Shown here in pieces: positions 6,745 through 16,297 of a DNA stretch of 27,056 nt. The notes beneath the pieces are model-generated. The model was not told where the DNA came from. It did not search any database and saw only the letters and a list, made by a program, of their open reading frames with translations. The stretch is from assembly GCA_004557975.1 (NCBI GenBank), contig SFEV01000036.1, positions 1 to 27,056 on the forward strand, given 5' to 3'. This stretch comes from Lachnospiraceae bacterium (GTDB taxonomy: Bacteria; Bacillota; Clostridia; Lachnospirales; Lachnospiraceae). The position numbers were made by a program, and so were the translations under genes. The stretch's first letter is position 1; each line of letters begins with the position of its first letter.

Positions 6745-9700
6745 TTATTCTTCTGTCAGTTCTTCAGAATCAGAGAAATCATCTTCCTCCGCATCATCCT
6801 CTTCCGCTGCCAGTTCTTCTCCAGCGAAATCCATATCCTCAGCGGCTTCTGTTTCCTCTTCTTCCGGAAGATCGTCCATCTCATCAAGAGTCAGCTCCGC
6901 ATCCTCATCCAGCTCATCCAGTGCAAACTCATCATCCAGATCTTCTTCATACTTGTAATCATCTGTTCCTGAAACATCCAGCTTGACGTTGCGGTAACGC
7001 TTCATACCGGTACCTGCCGGAATCAGCTTACCAATGATTACATTCTCCTTCAGACCAATCAGCGGGTCAACCTTGCCCTTGATGGCCGCCTCAGTCAGTA
7101 CCTTCGTTGTCTCCTGGAAGGAAGCTGCCGACATGAAGGAGTTGGTCGCGAGAGATGCCTTCGTGATACCGAGCATGACACGCTTGCCTTCAGCCGGTTC
7201 TTTGCCCTCTGCGATCATTTTCTCATTCGCATCTTCATACTCCAGGATATCCACCAGTGTGCCCGGCAGAAAATCGGTATCTCCGTTATTCTCAATGCGA
7301 ATCTTCTTCAGCATCTGGCGAACAATAACTTCGATATGCTTGTCATTGATTTCAACACCCTGCAGACGGTATACACGCTGTACCTCGCGGAGCATGTAGT
7401 CCTGCACTTCCTCAACGCCCTTGATCTTAAGGATGTCATGAGGATTTACACTACCTTCTGTAAGTGCATCGCCGGCTTCCAGATAAATGCCGTCAACAGC
7501 CTTGATTCTGGAGCCATAGGGAATGAGATACGTCTTGGACTCACCTGTCTCATTGTTGGTGACGATAATCTCACGTTTCTTCTTCGTATCACGGATTGTG
7601 GCAACACCGGCGATCTCTGTAATAATTGCAAGACCCTTCGGTTTTCGTGCCTCAAAAAGCTCCTCGACACGCGGAAGACCCTGTGTGATATCGCCGCCGG
7701 CAACACCACCGGTATGGAACGTACGCATTGTAAGCTGTGTACCAGGCTCACCGATTGACTGAGCAGCAATGATGCCGACAGCCTCACCTACCTGAACGGA
7801 CTCACCGGTTGCCAGGTTGGCTCCGTAACACTTTGCACACACACCGTTATGGGAACGGCAGGTCAGAATTGTACGGATCTTGATCTTCTCATACGGCTTG
7901 CCCTCAGCGTTCACACCATCTTTCATAATACGTGCGGCACGCTTCGGCGTAATCATATGGTTTGCCTTGACGATGACTTCACCGTTTTTATCTGTAATCG
8001 TCTCGCAGGAAACACGTCCTGTGATACGCTCCTGAACACTCTCAATCTCCTCACGTCCGTCTGTGAAGGATTTTACCCACATTCCCGGAATGTCGTCTCT
8101 GCCCTCACTGCAGTCTACCTCACGGATAATCAGCTCCTGAGATACATCCACAAGACGTCTTGTCAGGTAACCTGAGTCAGCCGTACGCAGAGCCGTATCA
8201 GACAGACCCTTACGTGCACCGTGGGCGGACATGAAGTACTCCAGTACGTCAAGACCTTCACGGAAGTTTGACTTGATAGGAAGCTCGATCGTATGTCCTG
8301 TTGTATCGGCCATCAGACCACGCATACCGGCAAGCTGTTTGATCTGCTTGTCAGAACCACGGGCACCTGAATCGGCCATCATGAAGATATTATTGTATTT
8401 GTCAAGTCCGTCGAGCAGGGCCTTGGTCAGGATATCATCCGTCTCCTTCCATGTCTCAACGACTTCTTTGTAACGCTCTTCCTCAGTGATCAGACCACGC
8501 TTGAAGTTGCGTGTGATCTTGTCCACTGTATCCTGTGCTTTCTGGATCAGGGCCGGCTTCTCAGGCGGCACGGTCATGTCGGAGATAGATACTGTCATGG
8601 CCGCTCTTGTGGAATATTTGTATCCCATGGCCTTGATATCATCCAGCACCTCTGCCGTCTTTGTTGCCCCGTGTGTATTGATGACCTTCTCCAGAATCTG
8701 CTTCAGCTGCTTCTTTCCTACCAGGAAATCTACTTCCAGCTTCAGCTCATTGCCCGGAACTGTACGGTCCACAAATCCGAGATCCTGCGGAAGGATTTCA
8801 TTAAACAGGAAACGTCCCAGTGTAGACTCCACTGTACCTTCCAGCACACTGCCATCCTCCAGCTTCTTGTGCATACGGACTTTGATCCGTGACTGGAGTG
8901 TCAGGAACTTATTCTCATATGCCAGGATTGCCTCGTTTACGCTCTTAAAGATCTTACCCTCGCCGACCGCACCGGGACGTTCCTGCGTCAGATAGTAAAT
9001 ACCAAGGACCATATCCTGTGAAGGAACGGCCACCGGGCCTCCGTCAGAAGGCTTCAGCAGGTTGTTCGGAGACAGGAGCAGGAAGCGGCACTCAGCCTGA
9101 GCTTCCACAGACAGAGGCAGGTGGACAGCCATCTGGTCTCCGTCGAAATCGGCGTTGAAAGCGGTACATACCAGCGGATGAAGCTTGATAGCTTTACCTT
9201 CTACCAGAATCGGCTCAAACGCCTGGATGCCGAGACGATGCAGTGTAGGAGCACGGTTCAGCATAACAGGATGCTCTTTGATGACATCCTCAAGCACGTC
9301 CCAAACCTCCGGCTGGAGACGCTCCACCATTTTCTTTGCATTTTTAATATTATGGGAGGTTCCGTTTGCCACAAGCTCCTTCATAACAAAGGGTTTGAAC
9401 AGCTCCAGAGCCATCTGTTTCGGAAGACCGCACTGATAAATCTTCAGCTCAGGTCCTACGACGATAACGGAACGTCCTGAATAGTCAACACGTTTTCCGA
9501 GCAGGTTCTGACGGAAACGTCCTGATTTACCTTTCAGCATGTCGGAGAGAGACTTCAGCGGACGGTTGCCCGGGCCTGTAACAGGACGGCCGCGGCGTCC
9601 GTTGTCGATCAGTGCATCCACTGCCTCCTGCAGCATACGCTTCTCGTTGCGGACAATGATATCCGGAGCGCCCAGCTCCAGCAGTCTCTTCAGACGGTTG

Positions 9701-10518
9701 TTTCTGTTGATAATTCTGCGGTACAGATCATTCAGGTCGGAGGTGGCAAAACGACCGCCGTCCAGCTGTACCATGGCACGCAGATCCGGCGGAATGACCG
9801 GAATCACCGTCATGATCATCCATTCAGGACGGTTGCCGGACTCGCGGAATGCTTCCACAACCTCCAGCCTCTTGATAATACGTGCACGCTTCTGGCCTGT
9901 GGATTCCTTCAGACCCTTCTTGAGTTCCTCGGACTCCTTCTCCATATCAAGAGCTTCAAGCAGCTCCTTAATGGATTCCGCACCCATGCCTGCACGGAAT
10001 GCAGAACCCCATTTCTCCTTTGCTTCCTGATACTCGCGCTCTGTCAGCACCTGCTTGTAGTGCAGGTCCGTAGCGCCCGGATCCAGAACGATATAGTTGG
10101 CAAAGTACAGTACTTTCTCCAGTGTACGCGGAGAAAGATCCAGTACAAGACCCATTCTGGACGGAATACCTTTAAAGTACCAGATGTGGGATACCGGCGC
10201 AGCCAGCTCAATGTGGCCCATGCGCTCTCTGCGGACGCTGGCTTTGGTAACTTCTACGCCGCATCGGTCGCAGACAACGCCTTTATAGCGGATTTTCTTG
10301 TACTTTCCACAGTGACACTCCCAGTCCTTGCTCGGTCCGAAAATGCGCTCGCAGAAAAGTCCTTCTTTCTCCGGTTTCAGTGTCCTGTAATTTATGGTTT
10401 CCGGCTTCTTTACCTCTCCGTGAGACCACTCTCTGATCTTCTCCGGAGAAGCAAGGCCGATTTTGATCGCCTCAAACGTCATCGGCTGATACACTTCGTT
10501 GTTTGTTGTCTCTGGCAT
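6745..10518 (-). CDS. rpoC: RNA polymerase beta' subunit
   Basis: RpoC forms half of the RNA polymerase active-site cleft. The 1257-residue product is full length. The N-terminal zinc site has Cys at 68, 70, 83 and 86. The catalytic magnesium loop NADFDGDQM is at 455-463. The second zinc cluster (CRSHNGVCAKCYG) and the SIGEPGTQLTMRTFHTGG segment follow. The start is ATG at 10518, 8 nt after an AAAGGAG ribosome binding site; a GTG six codons upstream lacks one. The C-terminus ends in a very acidic tail, about 39 Asp/Glu in the last 68 residues with no Lys or Arg. It follows rpoB after 21 nt and is co-transcribed with it. Confidence 0.98.
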   Translation of the reverse strand: MPETTNNEVYQPMTFEAIKIGLASPEKIREWSHGEVKKPETINYRTLKPEKEGLFCERIFGPSKDWECHCGKYKKIRYKGVVCDRCGVEVTKASVRRERMGHIELAAPVSHIWYFKGIPSRMGLVLDLSPRTLEKVLYFANYIVLDPGATDLHYKQVLTEREYQEAKEKWGSAFRAGMGAESIKELLEALDMEKESEELKKGLKESTGQKRARIIKRLEVVEAFRESGNRPEWMIMTVIPVIPPDLRAMVQLDGGRFATSDLNDLYRRIINRNNRLKRLLELGAPDIIVRNEKRMLQEAVDALIDNGRRGRPVTGPGNRPLKSLSDMLKGKSGRFRQNLLGKRVDYSGRSVIVVGPELKIYQCGLPKQMALELFKPFVMKELVANGTSHNIKNAKKMVERLQPEVWDVLEDVIKEHPVMLNRAPTLHRLGIQAFEPILVEGKAIKLHPLVCTAFNADFDGDQMAVHLPLSVEAQAECRFLLLSPNNLLKPSDGGPVAVPSQDMVLGIYYLTQERPGAVGEGKIFKSVNEAILAYENKFLTLQSRIKVRMHKKLEDGSVLEGTVESTLGRFLFNEILPQDLGFVDRTVPGNELKLEVDFLVGKKQLKQILEKVINTHGATKTAEVLDDIKAMGYKYSTRAAMTVSISDMTVPPEKPALIQKAQDTVDKITRNFKRGLITEEERYKEVVETWKETDDILTKALLDGLDKYNNIFMMADSGARGSDKQIKQLAGMRGLMADTTGHTIELPIKSNFREGLDVLEYFMSAHGARKGLSDTALRTADSGYLTRRLVDVSQELIIREVDCSEGRDDIPGMWVKSFTDGREEIESVQERITGRVSCETITDKNGEVIVKANHMITPKRAARIMKDGVNAEGKPYEKIKIRTILTCRSHNGVCAKCYGANLATGESVQVGEAVGIIAAQSIGEPGTQLTMRTFHTGGVAGGDITQGLPRVEELFEARKPKGLAIITEIAGVATIRDTKKKREIIVTNNETGESKTYLIPYGSRIKAVDGIYLEAGDALTEGSVNPHDILKIKGVEEVQDYMLREVQRVYRLQGVEINDKHIEVIVRQMLKKIRIENNGDTDFLPGTLVDILEYEDANEKMIAEGKEPAEGKRVMLGITKASLATNSFMSAASFQETTKVLTEAAIKGKVDPLIGLKENVIIGKLIPAGTGMKRYRNVKLDVSGTDDYKYEEDLDDEFALDELDEDAELTLDEMDDLPEEEETEAAEDMDFAGEELAAEEDDAEEDDFSDSEELTEE

Positions 10519-10539
10519 TGATGGTACTCCTTTCACACG

Positions 10540-13500
10540 CTACTCTTCGTCAAAAGTTTCTTCCATATCATAAAATCCATCATCGCTGCTCTCTTCTTCC
10601 ACATCGACGAGCTCCTCGCCCTCAAATTCCTGCTGGCTGTAGCCGTAGCTTCCGAGTGAATCCTCCTCATGGTTGTTGTACTTTCGGTCGCCTTCAATGA
10701 CAGAGCGAAGATCTGTGTCGCCGTAGTCAATGGTCTCGACGAGCTCAACCTCTGTATTGTCATCCTTCAGTACCTTAACATCCATACCGAGAGACTGAAG
10801 CTCCTTCAGGAGCACCTTGAAGGATGCCGGGATACCCGGCTCCGGAATATTTTCGCCCTTGATGATCGCTTCGTACGTTTTTACACGGCCGACAATATCA
10901 TCGGACTTCAGAGTCAGGATCTCCTGAAGCGTATAGGATGCGCCGTATGCCTCCAGCGCCCATACCTCCATCTCTCCGAAACGCTGTCCGCCGAACTGGG
11001 CCTTACCGCCGAGAGGCTGCTGCGTAACGAGGGAGTACGGTCCCGTAGAACGCGCATGAATCTTGTCATCTACCAGATGGTGCAGCTTCAGATAATGCAT
11101 GTGTCCAATGGTTACCGGACTGTCAAAATACTCACCGGTACGTCCGTCACGCAGTCTGACCTTACCATCTCTTGAAATCGGAACGCCTTTCCAGAGCTTT
11201 CTGTGTTCTCTGTTCTCATACAGATAATCCATAACCTCCGGAAGCAGCTCTTCCTCATGTTTTGCTTTAAACTCATCCCACTCCAAATTGACGTAATCGT
11301 TTGCCAGGTCCAGAGTGTCCATAATATCGGCCTCGTTTGCACCGTCAAAGACCGGAGTGGAAACGTTGAAGCCAAGTGCCTTTGCCGCAAGGCTTAAGTG
11401 AATCTCAAGCACCTGTCCGATATTCATACGTGACGGCACACCCAGCGGATTCAGCACGATATCAAGCGGACGTCCATTTGGCAGGAACGGCATATCCTCT
11501 ACCGGAAGCACGCGGGAAACAACACCCTTGTTACCGTGACGGCCTGCCATCTTGTCACCGACAGAAATTTTTCTCTTCTGTGCTATATAAATTCTTACTG
11601 CCTGATTTACACCAGGTGAGAGCTCATCGCCATTTTCGCGTGTGAATACCTTCGCATCCACGACAATTCCGTATTCACCGTGGGGTACCTTCAGAGAAGT
11701 ATCACGCACCTCACGTGCCTTTTCACCGAAGATTGCACGCAGCAGACGCTCTTCTGCAGTCAGCTCTGTCTCGCCCTTCGGCGTAACCTTTCCGACAAGG
11801 ATATCACCGGCGCGTACCTCTGCACCGATACGGATAATTCCTCTCTCATCAAGGTCCTTGAGTGCATCGTCTCCGACACCCGGAACGTCTCTCGTGATTT
11901 CCTCTGCTCCAAGCTTCGTGTCACGGGCCTCCGCCTCGTACTCTTCAATATGAATAGATGTATATACATCATCCATGACCAGCTTCTCGCTGAGCAGAAC
12001 GGCATCCTCGTAGTTGTAGCCTTCCCATGTCATGAAACCGATCAGCGGGTTCTTGCCAAGTGCGATCTCACCGTTTGATGTGGATGCACCATCGGCGATA
12101 ACCTGACCCTGCTCCACACGCTCTCCCTTGAAAACAATGGGGCGCTGGTTGTAGCAGTTGCTCTGATTGCTTCGAACAAACTTCATCAGATGATATTCAT
12201 CTCTGCTGCCATCATCTGCACGTACCACAATCTCCTTGGATGTGGAACGCTCCACAACACCGGCGTGCTTTGCGACAACGCAGACACCGGAGTCAACGGC
12301 TGCTTTTGTTTCCATACCTGTACCGACTACAGGCGCCTCTGTGGTCAGCAGAGGAACGGCCTGACGCTGCATGTTGGAACCCATCAGCGCACGGTTGGCG
12401 TCGTCGTTCTCCAGGAACGGAATCAGGGCTGTAGCGACTGAGAACACCATCTTCGGAGACACGTCCATGAAGTCAAACATGCTGCGCTCATACTCCTGTG
12501 TCTCTTCGCGGTAACGACCGGATACGTTCTTATGAACGAAATGTCCTTCTGCATCCAGAGGTTCGTTCGCCTGTGCTACGTGGTAATTGTCTTCTTCATC
12601 CGCCGTCATGTAGACTACTTCCTCTGTGACACGCGGATTCTTCGGATCTGACTTGTCTATCTTGCGGTACGGTGCCTCAACGAAACCGTATTCATTGATT
12701 CTCGCATAAGTCGCCAGTGAGTTGATCAGACCGATATTCGGACCTTCAGGGGTCTCGATCGGACACATTCTTCCGTAATGGGAATAGTGAACGTCTCGCA
12801 CCTCAAATCCGGCTCTCTCTCTGGAAAGACCACCAGGTCCAAGTGCGGAGAGACGTCTCTTGTGTGTCAGCTCACCGAGCGGGTTGTTCTGATCCATGAA
12901 CTGGGACAGCTGGGAGGAACCGAAGAATTCCTTCACTGCTGCAGTTACAGGCTTGATATTGATCAGGGACTGCGGTGAGATTCCCTCAATCTCCTGTGTT
13001 GTCATACGCTCACGGACAACACGCTCCAGTCTGGAGAGACCGATACGGTACTGGTTCTGCAGAAGCTCACCAACCGCACGGATACGACGGTTTCCAAGAT
13101 GGTCGATATCGTCATCGGTACCGATGCCGTACTCCAGATGAATATTGTAGTTGATGGAAGCAATAATATCTTCCTTAGTAATGTGCTTCGGAATCAGTTC
13201 ATGAACGGATCTGCGGATCGCATCCCTGATATCCTCGATGTTCTCATTTTCTTCCAGTATTTTCTGAAGTGCCGGGTAATATACTAACTCTGTGATTCCG
13301 AGCTGACGCGGCTCACAGTCCACAAAGGATCTCAGATCAACCATCATGGAAGAAATTACCTTGACATCACGCTCCTCCGTGCGGATCATAACGTACGGAA
13401 CAGCGGCATTCTGGATCGTATCGGCAAGCTCACGTGTCACCTCTGTGCCTGCCTCTGCCAGAATCTCTCCGGTTGTCGTATCAATGACATCCTCTGCAAG

Positions 13501-14379
13501 AATCTGTCCGTTGATACGGTTGCGGAGCATCAGCTTTTTATTGAATTTATATCTTCCGACCTTCGCCAGATCATAACGGCGCGGGTCAAAGAACATACTC
13601 ATGATCAGGCTCTCTGCACTCTCCACCGCCAGCGGCTCGCCGGGACGGATCTTTTTGTACAGCTCAAGCAGACCCTCCTGATAGTTTTCGGAAGTATCCT
13701 TCGCAAGTGTGGCCACAATCTTCGGCTCCTCGCCGAACATCTCTATAATTTCTGCATTGGAACCGATGCCGAGGGCACGGATCAGAACCGTAACCGGCAC
13801 CTTTCTCGTACGGTCAACACGCACGTAAAAAACATCATTGGAGTCTGTCTCGTATTCCAGCCACGCACCGCGGTTCGGAATCACGGTACAGGAATACAGC
13901 TTTTTGCCGAGCTTATCATGGGCAATACCATAATAAATACCCGGGGAACGAACGAGCTGACTGACAATAACTCGTTCAGCACCATTGATAACGAACGTAC
14001 CTGTAGCCGTCATCAAAGGAAGATCGCCCATGAAAATATCATGCTCGCTGATCTCGTCATTTTCTTTATTATGGAGACGTACCCTGACTTTCAGCGGTGC
14101 TGCAAACGTAGCATCCCGCTCCACGCACTCCTCAATCGAGTATTTCACATCGTCTTCACACAGCTTGAAATCCACAAACTCAAGACTCAGCTTGCCGCTG
14201 TAATCTTCAATCGGTGAGATATCATCAAAGACTTCTTTGAGTCCCTCATCCAGAAACCACTGGTAAGAGTCCTTCTGAACCTCAATAAGATTCGGCATCT
14301 CAAGGACTTCCTTCTGACGCGAGTAACTCATACGAAAGCCTTTACCATTTGTAATAGGACGTATCCTGTTTTTCTCCAT
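10540..14379 (-). CDS. rpoB: RNA polymerase beta subunit
   Basis: RpoB is the second large catalytic subunit of RNA polymerase. It has 1279 residues and is complete from MEKNRIRPITNGK to an acidic end. The rifampicin-binding segment (FFGSSQLSQFMDQNNP through RRLSALGPGG, about residues 485-517) keeps the sensitive-type residues D496, H506 and S511, so rifampicin susceptibility is expected at the target level. The switch and hinge motifs such as GDKMAGRHGNKGVVS and GGKAQFGGQRFGEMEVWALEAYGA are present. The ATG follows GAGGTG. It has its own promoter and is separated from rplL by a surface-protein gene and two terminators, so here rpoBC is a unit independent of the ribosomal stalk genes. Confidence 0.98.
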   Translation of the reverse strand: MEKNRIRPITNGKGFRMSYSRQKEVLEMPNLIEVQKDSYQWFLDEGLKEVFDDISPIEDYSGKLSLEFVDFKLCEDDVKYSIEECVERDATFAAPLKVRVRLHNKENDEISEHDIFMGDLPLMTATGTFVINGAERVIVSQLVRSPGIYYGIAHDKLGKKLYSCTVIPNRGAWLEYETDSNDVFYVRVDRTRKVPVTVLIRALGIGSNAEIIEMFGEEPKIVATLAKDTSENYQEGLLELYKKIRPGEPLAVESAESLIMSMFFDPRRYDLAKVGRYKFNKKLMLRNRINGQILAEDVIDTTTGEILAEAGTEVTRELADTIQNAAVPYVMIRTEERDVKVISSMMVDLRSFVDCEPRQLGITELVYYPALQKILEENENIEDIRDAIRRSVHELIPKHITKEDIIASINYNIHLEYGIGTDDDIDHLGNRRIRAVGELLQNQYRIGLSRLERVVRERMTTQEIEGISPQSLINIKPVTAAVKEFFGSSQLSQFMDQNNPLGELTHKRRLSALGPGGLSRERAGFEVRDVHYSHYGRMCPIETPEGPNIGLINSLATYARINEYGFVEAPYRKIDKSDPKNPRVTEEVVYMTADEEDNYHVAQANEPLDAEGHFVHKNVSGRYREETQEYERSMFDFMDVSPKMVFSVATALIPFLENDDANRALMGSNMQRQAVPLLTTEAPVVGTGMETKAAVDSGVCVVAKHAGVVERSTSKEIVVRADDGSRDEYHLMKFVRSNQSNCYNQRPIVFKGERVEQGQVIADGASTSNGEIALGKNPLIGFMTWEGYNYEDAVLLSEKLVMDDVYTSIHIEEYEAEARDTKLGAEEITRDVPGVGDDALKDLDERGIIRIGAEVRAGDILVGKVTPKGETELTAEERLLRAIFGEKAREVRDTSLKVPHGEYGIVVDAKVFTRENGDELSPGVNQAVRIYIAQKRKISVGDKMAGRHGNKGVVSRVLPVEDMPFLPNGRPLDIVLNPLGVPSRMNIGQVLEIHLSLAAKALGFNVSTPVFDGANEADIMDTLDLANDYVNLEWDEFKAKHEEELLPEVMDYLYENREHRKLWKGVPISRDGKVRLRDGRTGEYFDSPVTIGHMHYLKLHHLVDDKIHARSTGPYSLVTQQPLGGKAQFGGQRFGEMEVWALEAYGASYTLQEILTLKSDDIVGRVKTYEAIIKGENIPEPGIPASFKVLLKELQSLGMDVKVLKDDNTEVELVETIDYGDTDLRSVIEGDRKYNNHEEDSLGSYGYSQQEFEGEELVDVEEESSDDGFYDMEETFDEE

Positions 14380-14471
14380 TGATGTTTCACCTCTGTTCTT
14401 TCTGCAGTCTGATTCTACTTTTGGGCATAGTTATACCGCAGGGCATAATCCTGCACAATAGTGCAACCTAC

Positions 14472-14500
14472 ACTCTAGCATAATCATCAAATTCCGTCAA
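14472..14500 (-). promoter_or_regulatory. rpoBC promoter (extended -10)
   Basis: On the minus strand TTGACG (14495-14500) is 17 nt from TAGAGT (14472-14477), and the -10 is preceded by TGC, an extended -10 element. The roughly 85-nt leader to rpoB contains two small hairpins, GCAC/GTGC and GCAGG/CCTGC, and no clear terminator. The rest of the 254-bp spacer holds the terminator of the neighbouring surface-protein gene. Confidence 0.75.
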
Positions 14501-14562
14501 GTGTTTTTGGAAGTTTTTTTGATTTTATTTTTTCAGAGCTGATATTTCAGGAATATAAAAAT

Positions 14563-14582
14563 CCCCGGCCCAAAAGCCGGGG
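14563..14582 (-). terminator. Terminator of the Big_2 surface-protein gene
   Basis: CCCCGGC and GCCGGGG form a 7-bp stem with a 6-nt loop, followed on the minus strand by ATTTTTAT. It lies about 50 nt after the surface-protein stop codon and insulates rpoB from read-through. Confidence 0.85.
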
Positions 14583-14633
14583 AGATTTCCCATAACAGGA
14601 CACGATTTCTGCAGCATACTGGACGCAGATGTT

Positions 14634-16094
14634 TTATTTGATTTTAATCTTAATCGTTGCCTTCTTTCCGCTGCCGTCCTTTGCTTTCGCTGTGATCGTC
14701 ACTGTCTTTCCTTTTCCGGCTTTCTTTGCGGTCACAACACCTTTGGAGCTGACTGTCGCGTACTTTTTATTGCTGCTGCTCCATGTCAGCGCCTTGCTTC
14801 CGCCTGTTCCAACTTTGACTGTGGCCTTAATGGTCAGCTTTTTTCCGGCCTTTACTGTTTTCTTTGATGCTTTCAGCGTGATCTTTTTGACAGCACCCTT
14901 GATATTGATCTGATAGGAAGCCTGTTTGCCGCTTCCGTCCTGGGCCTGCGCGGTAATCGTCACTGTTTTTCCTGCACCGGCCGCCTTTGCCGTCACCACA
15001 CCGGAATCACTCACTGACGCGTACGCGGTGTTGCTGCTGCTCCATGTTACATTTTTGTTGGAAGCATTGGTCGGTGATACGACTGCCTCCAGCGTCATCT
15101 TTTTCCCTGCGAGAAGCTGTGAGGAGGTGCCGCTTATGCGGATACCTGTCACCTTTTTGGCAGCGCTCAGCTTTTCACCATAGGTTCGTGTTTCTTTTTC
15201 TCCGCAGACAGTACACTGACGATACTGTTTTTCCGGCGATACAGTCGTAGCTGCGGTGAGAGTCTTCCAATCTCCCCAGGTATGTCCCAGAGCTTCACCC
15301 TTTGTCGCGCCGCACCGTGTACATTTCTGCGGTGCTTCACAGGTAGCAGCCGTGTAATTATGGCCCATCGCCTGCGCCAGCTCAACACCGCAGACAGTAC
15401 AGAGCTGCGGGGATGTGCAGGTGGCTGCTGTTCCGGGACGGTGTCCGTTATTATCACATTCACTCTTGTCTGTGAGATAAACTTTCATCCCATTTGCAAG
15501 AGCATAACTATTTGCATAAGAGCCTGATTTACAGTAAATCACCAGGTCGCTGGGTGACAATCTGAATGCATCCGGTGCGATGGATGTAACGCTTTCGGGG
15601 ATACAGACTTTGCTTAATTTGGTGCATCCTGAAAAAGCCCCCTCGCCGATGGATGTCAGGCCGGACGGAAGATATACTTCTGTCAGATTATTCATCGAAC
15701 AGAAATTATACGTACCGACAGAGGTAATGCCCTCTCCGACGTCGATCCTGCTCGTGTACAAGATAAACCCTCCCGTATCCTTGTTCCATGGTGCCACTTC
15801 TCTCCAGCCGTATGAGCTGCAGTATTCCGGGGCAAAATCAGGAAGTGATCCGGAACCGTCAACAAGAAGTGTACGGATCAGCCAGTCTGCATCTCCATTA
15901 AATTCTGCATTTCCGCTGGTCCATCTGACTGTGCCGCCCTCTTTTGATGAGAATGCTCCGGTCGTATACGTATAGCGCATAATTCCGTCAAAGGAAGTGG
16001 AAGCATAAGCTGTCACAGTGCCAAGACACAGGGCAGACAGGAGGAATATTAAGGAGATCAGATGGATTTTGGTCATTGATTTTTTACATTTCAT
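14634..16094 (-). CDS. Exported leucine-rich / Big_2 domain surface protein
   Basis: The 486-residue product starts with a signal peptide (basic MKCKK, hydrophobic core about 10-24, likely cleavage after AYA at 29-31). Residues about 118-185 contain BspA-type leucine-rich repeats (LTEVYLPSGLTSIGEGAFSGC). Residues about 212-300 hold three Cys-x2-Cys pairs in the pattern seen in Lachnospiraceae surface proteins (CTVCG, CTRCG, CTVCG). Two bacterial Ig-like Big_2 domains follow at about 314-398 and 402-486, each with WSSSN and GVVTAK signatures. The last domain is strikingly lysine-rich. No sortase motif or C-terminal membrane anchor is present, so attachment may be charge-based, an inference. 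It has its own promoter and terminator and lies unusually between rplL and rpoB. An adhesion or matrix role is plausible but unproven. Confidence 0.88.
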   Translation of the reverse strand: MKCKKSMTKIHLISLIFLLSALCLGTVTAYASTSFDGIMRYTYTTGAFSSKEGGTVRWTSGNAEFNGDADWLIRTLLVDGSGSLPDFAPEYCSSYGWREVAPWNKDTGGFILYTSRIDVGEGITSVGTYNFCSMNNLTEVYLPSGLTSIGEGAFSGCTKLSKVCIPESVTSIAPDAFRLSPSDLVIYCKSGSYANSYALANGMKVYLTDKSECDNNGHRPGTAATCTSPQLCTVCGVELAQAMGHNYTAATCEAPQKCTRCGATKGEALGHTWGDWKTLTAATTVSPEKQYRQCTVCGEKETRTYGEKLSAAKKVTGIRISGTSSQLLAGKKMTLEAVVSPTNASNKNVTWSSSNTAYASVSDSGVVTAKAAGAGKTVTITAQAQDGSGKQASYQINIKGAVKKITLKASKKTVKAGKKLTIKATVKVGTGGSKALTWSSSNKKYATVSSKGVVTAKKAGKGKTVTITAKAKDGSGKKATIKIKIK

Positions 16095-16142
16095 CTCTTT
16101 TTTCCCTTCTTTTTGTATAAATTTTATATAATATTACTATAT

Positions 16143-16171
16143 ATTATAGGAATTTAGCGGCAGAAATGCAA
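16143..16171 (-). promoter_or_regulatory. Promoter of the Big_2 surface-protein gene
   Basis: On the minus strand TTGCAT (16166-16171) is 17 nt from a perfect TATAAT (16143-16148). The leader of about 45 nt is A/T-rich and ends in GAAGGG, the probable ribosome binding site. Confidence 0.75.
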
Positions 16172-16195
16172 CAGATATTTTATATTTAGAAGAAG

Positions 16196-16213
16196 ATAGG
16201 GCTGGCGCCCTAT
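16196..16213. repeat. 7-bp inverted repeat abutting the rplL terminator
   Basis: ATAGGGC and GCCCTAT form a perfect 7-bp dyad with a 4-nt loop. It ends exactly where the long rplL terminator begins and lies about 25 nt upstream of the -35 box of the surface-protein promoter. It could be a second hairpin or a protein-binding site. Confidence 0.6.
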
Positions 16214-16275
16214 GAAAATAAACAGAGAGACCGCAGGGTAAATAAATTTCCCCTGCGGTCTCTCTGTTTATTTTC
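16214..16275 (-). terminator. Very long perfect terminator after rplL
   Basis: Positions 16214-16238 and 16251-16275 are a perfect 25-bp inverted repeat (core CAGAGAGACCGCAGGG) with a 12-nt loop. Both strands end in a T-rich tract (GTTTATTTTC), so it can work in both directions. It ends rplJL transcription about 20 nt after the rplL stop codon. Confidence 0.9.
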
Positions 16276-16297
16276 GCACGGCTTGTAGCTTTCGCGA

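Noticed and set aside
6701..6958. Serine-rich plus-strand reading frame
   Set aside because: It is the antisense of the acidic tail of rpoC (GAA/GAT-rich codons read backwards give TTC/ATC and TCT/TCA), with no ribosome binding site.
11642..12441. Plus-strand frames opposite rpoB
   Set aside because: They follow the codon shadow of rpoB and have no start signals or family resemblance. The same applies to other long plus-strand frames opposite rpoC, fusA and tuf.
12800..12930. Rifampicin resistance in RpoB
   Set aside because: The cluster residues D496, H506 and S511 are the sensitive type, so no resistance is indicated.
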